Part shown: positions 62,862 through 64,000 of the stretch, in pieces
Numbering within the stretch: the first letter of the stretch is position 1
Layout: each line of letters opens with the position of its first letter
Origin: Phalacrocorax aristotelis
Taxonomy: Eukaryota; Chordata; Aves; Suliformes; Phalacrocoracidae
Assembly: GCF_949628215.1 (NCBI RefSeq)
Contig: NC_134277.1
Coordinates: forward strand, 34,237,058 to 34,301,057
DNA: 64,000 nt
Reading direction: 5' to 3'
Program-made: the position numbers and the translations under genes
Notes under the pieces: model-generated
The model's input: the letters and a program-made list of their open reading frames with translations, nothing else
Database searches by the model: none
What the model was told of the DNA's origin: nothing

Positions 62862-63370
62862 GTTGAAGAGAGACGCACCAGAAAAATGGGGAAGAAGAGC
62901 ATTCTTCAATTTCAGCCGTGCACAATGTCATAGAAGAGCAAAGTTCTGTTTGCTTTTACTCCTCTACAAGCATCTAGAATAGCTTCATGAATGTTTGGAG
63001 GCTATACCAGTGTAGAAATTCTTTAAAAACCTAATGCCTAATTTTATTATTTTAAAAGCCAGGGTATCACTAATGTTATTGCTGTCTCCAGTATTCTTCT
63101 GGAAGACTAACCAAAAATGAATAGTTCCACAATACAAGAAATACTTTATTTTCTGTCCCCTGATTTTCCAGCCAAGGCTGAGATACTGTTTATAATACTG
63201 TTGTCTTCATAAGCAGTTCCTGTGTTCATTCTGAGCTGCAAGGACACATCAGGGTAAACTAGAAAAGCAAAGTATCAGCATCAGAATTTTTCTTTTCTTT
63301 AGCTCTGTGTTGTATTGTAAAAACTCATACATAAACCCCTGCAATACACAAAAGCATTTCTCTCCTTCAA

Positions 63371-63415
63371 TTTCCTTTTCTTCTTTTTCTTTCTTTTTCT
63401 TCTTTTTCCTTCAGG
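63371..63415 (+). other. pyrimidine tract ending in a consensus 3' splice site
   Basis: About 40 nearly pure T/C bases run into TTCAG|G (AG at 63413-63414). This fits a strong acceptor on the plus strand, but also fits a TTTTC simple repeat that happens to end in CAG. There is no coding exon after it. Confidence 0.25.
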
Positions 63416-64000
63416 TGTAATTCCAATAATATGTTGTGACTGGGACCTCTAACTGGTCAGTGCCTAAATTCTGCTGAAATTAATGGGAATTAGATCTATA
63501 TAAAAAAGCACCTAGCGAGTTTTTCAGAAGTTCTTAGGTAGGTCAGACTTTTTTTTTATCTCACTGCAGGCCTATTTGCAACTTCAAGCTTCCTGATATC
63601 TTCTCCTAAATGTGTAAGTCACTTTCACAAGGCATTAGATGTTCTGAAATTAATTGCTTTGAGAGACTGATATTTTCTTCACTTAATCTATTGAAATATC
63701 TCCTTTTTTGGGGGTGTACAAAGCCAGGAGTTGATTATGCCATGTGTCTGGAATGGCTTCTCATGAAAGCCTAGCTCATGGAAGTGACACAAATGTTAAT
63801 TTTCCTTTAATCTTCACAAACTATTGAAGTTGCACAGCATTAACACTCATTGCTTATATCAATGTTTTAATAGCCAAAGTGACACCCACACTGTAAAAGC
63901 CAGTATTCTGCTAACGGCCAGGGTCAGTAACACTTTTACATGGCCAGACAAAATACTTTCCCAATCAGTACATTTCCTAAAATTATTTCATGGACCAGTG

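Larger units (their letters stand above)
56165..64000. other. non-coding gene desert to the window end
   Basis: No gene is supportable. It includes an AAATA repeat (56983-57010), a T-rich run (62831-62861) and a pyrimidine tract ending in CAGG (63371-63415). The open frames here (up to about 104 codons) lack motifs. Confidence 0.6.

Noticed and set aside
63746..63758. Third copy of GTCTGGAATGGCT, also seen twice at 43915-43946
   Set aside because: Shared 13-mers at this distance are expected by chance in 64 kb; no longer similarity surrounds them.
1..64000. CRISPR arrays, operons, bacterial mobile elements
   Set aside because: The sequence is animal nuclear DNA; no spaced direct repeats or prokaryotic gene structure are present.

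Overview
This is a vertebrate nuclear window, almost certainly from a bird. Interspersed repeats are sparse, and most of those I recognise are chicken-repeat-1 (CR1) LINE fragments, which typically end in the ATTCTATGATTCT-type tail. There is also one LTR of a type I recognise from bird genomes. The only protein-coding gene I can support is FERD3L (Fer3-like bHLH factor, also NATO3 or N-TWIST), an intact single-exon gene on the minus strand at 755-1327. In amniotes FERD3L lies next to TWIST1, both in the same orientation. From general knowledge of that locus, TWIST1 should lie off the left edge, and the rest of this window is the gene desert upstream of FERD3L.

Layout. 1-754: FERD3L 3' UTR and flank, with a possible poly(A) signal. 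755-1327: the FERD3L CDS inside a CpG island. 1328-2570: proximal promoter, with a TATA box 56 bp upstream of the ATG, a forkhead motif, an inverted TGACA element and two TCF/LEF-like sites. 2575-3130: a second CpG island, extremely G-rich, with G-quadruplex potential and a consensus splice donor on the plus strand. 3131-64000: non-coding, AT-rich DNA. It holds three long CR1 pieces (8863-10510 and 41072-42123 on the minus strand; a very old one at 14900-16432 on the plus strand), three short CR1 tails, and one ERV-type LTR (40687-42388) split by a CR1 insertion. It also has a pure CCTT tract of unusual length (55886-56157) and several minor microsatellites. Perfect small inverted repeats sit at 13800-13823 and 23457-23482.

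FERD3L is a neural (floor plate and ventral midbrain) bHLH repressor. The arrangement of a TATA promoter, a forkhead site and a long gene-free flank fits a developmental gene controlled by distal elements. Several AT-rich blocks dense in homeodomain-type sites (about 7050-7240, 10955-11060, 25631-25670 and 26960-27135) are marked as candidate conserved elements, but conservation cannot be tested from one sequence. I found no tRNA, rRNA, CRISPR or novel protein system. The remaining open frames, up to about 133 codons, are what chance gives in 64 kb of AT-rich DNA.
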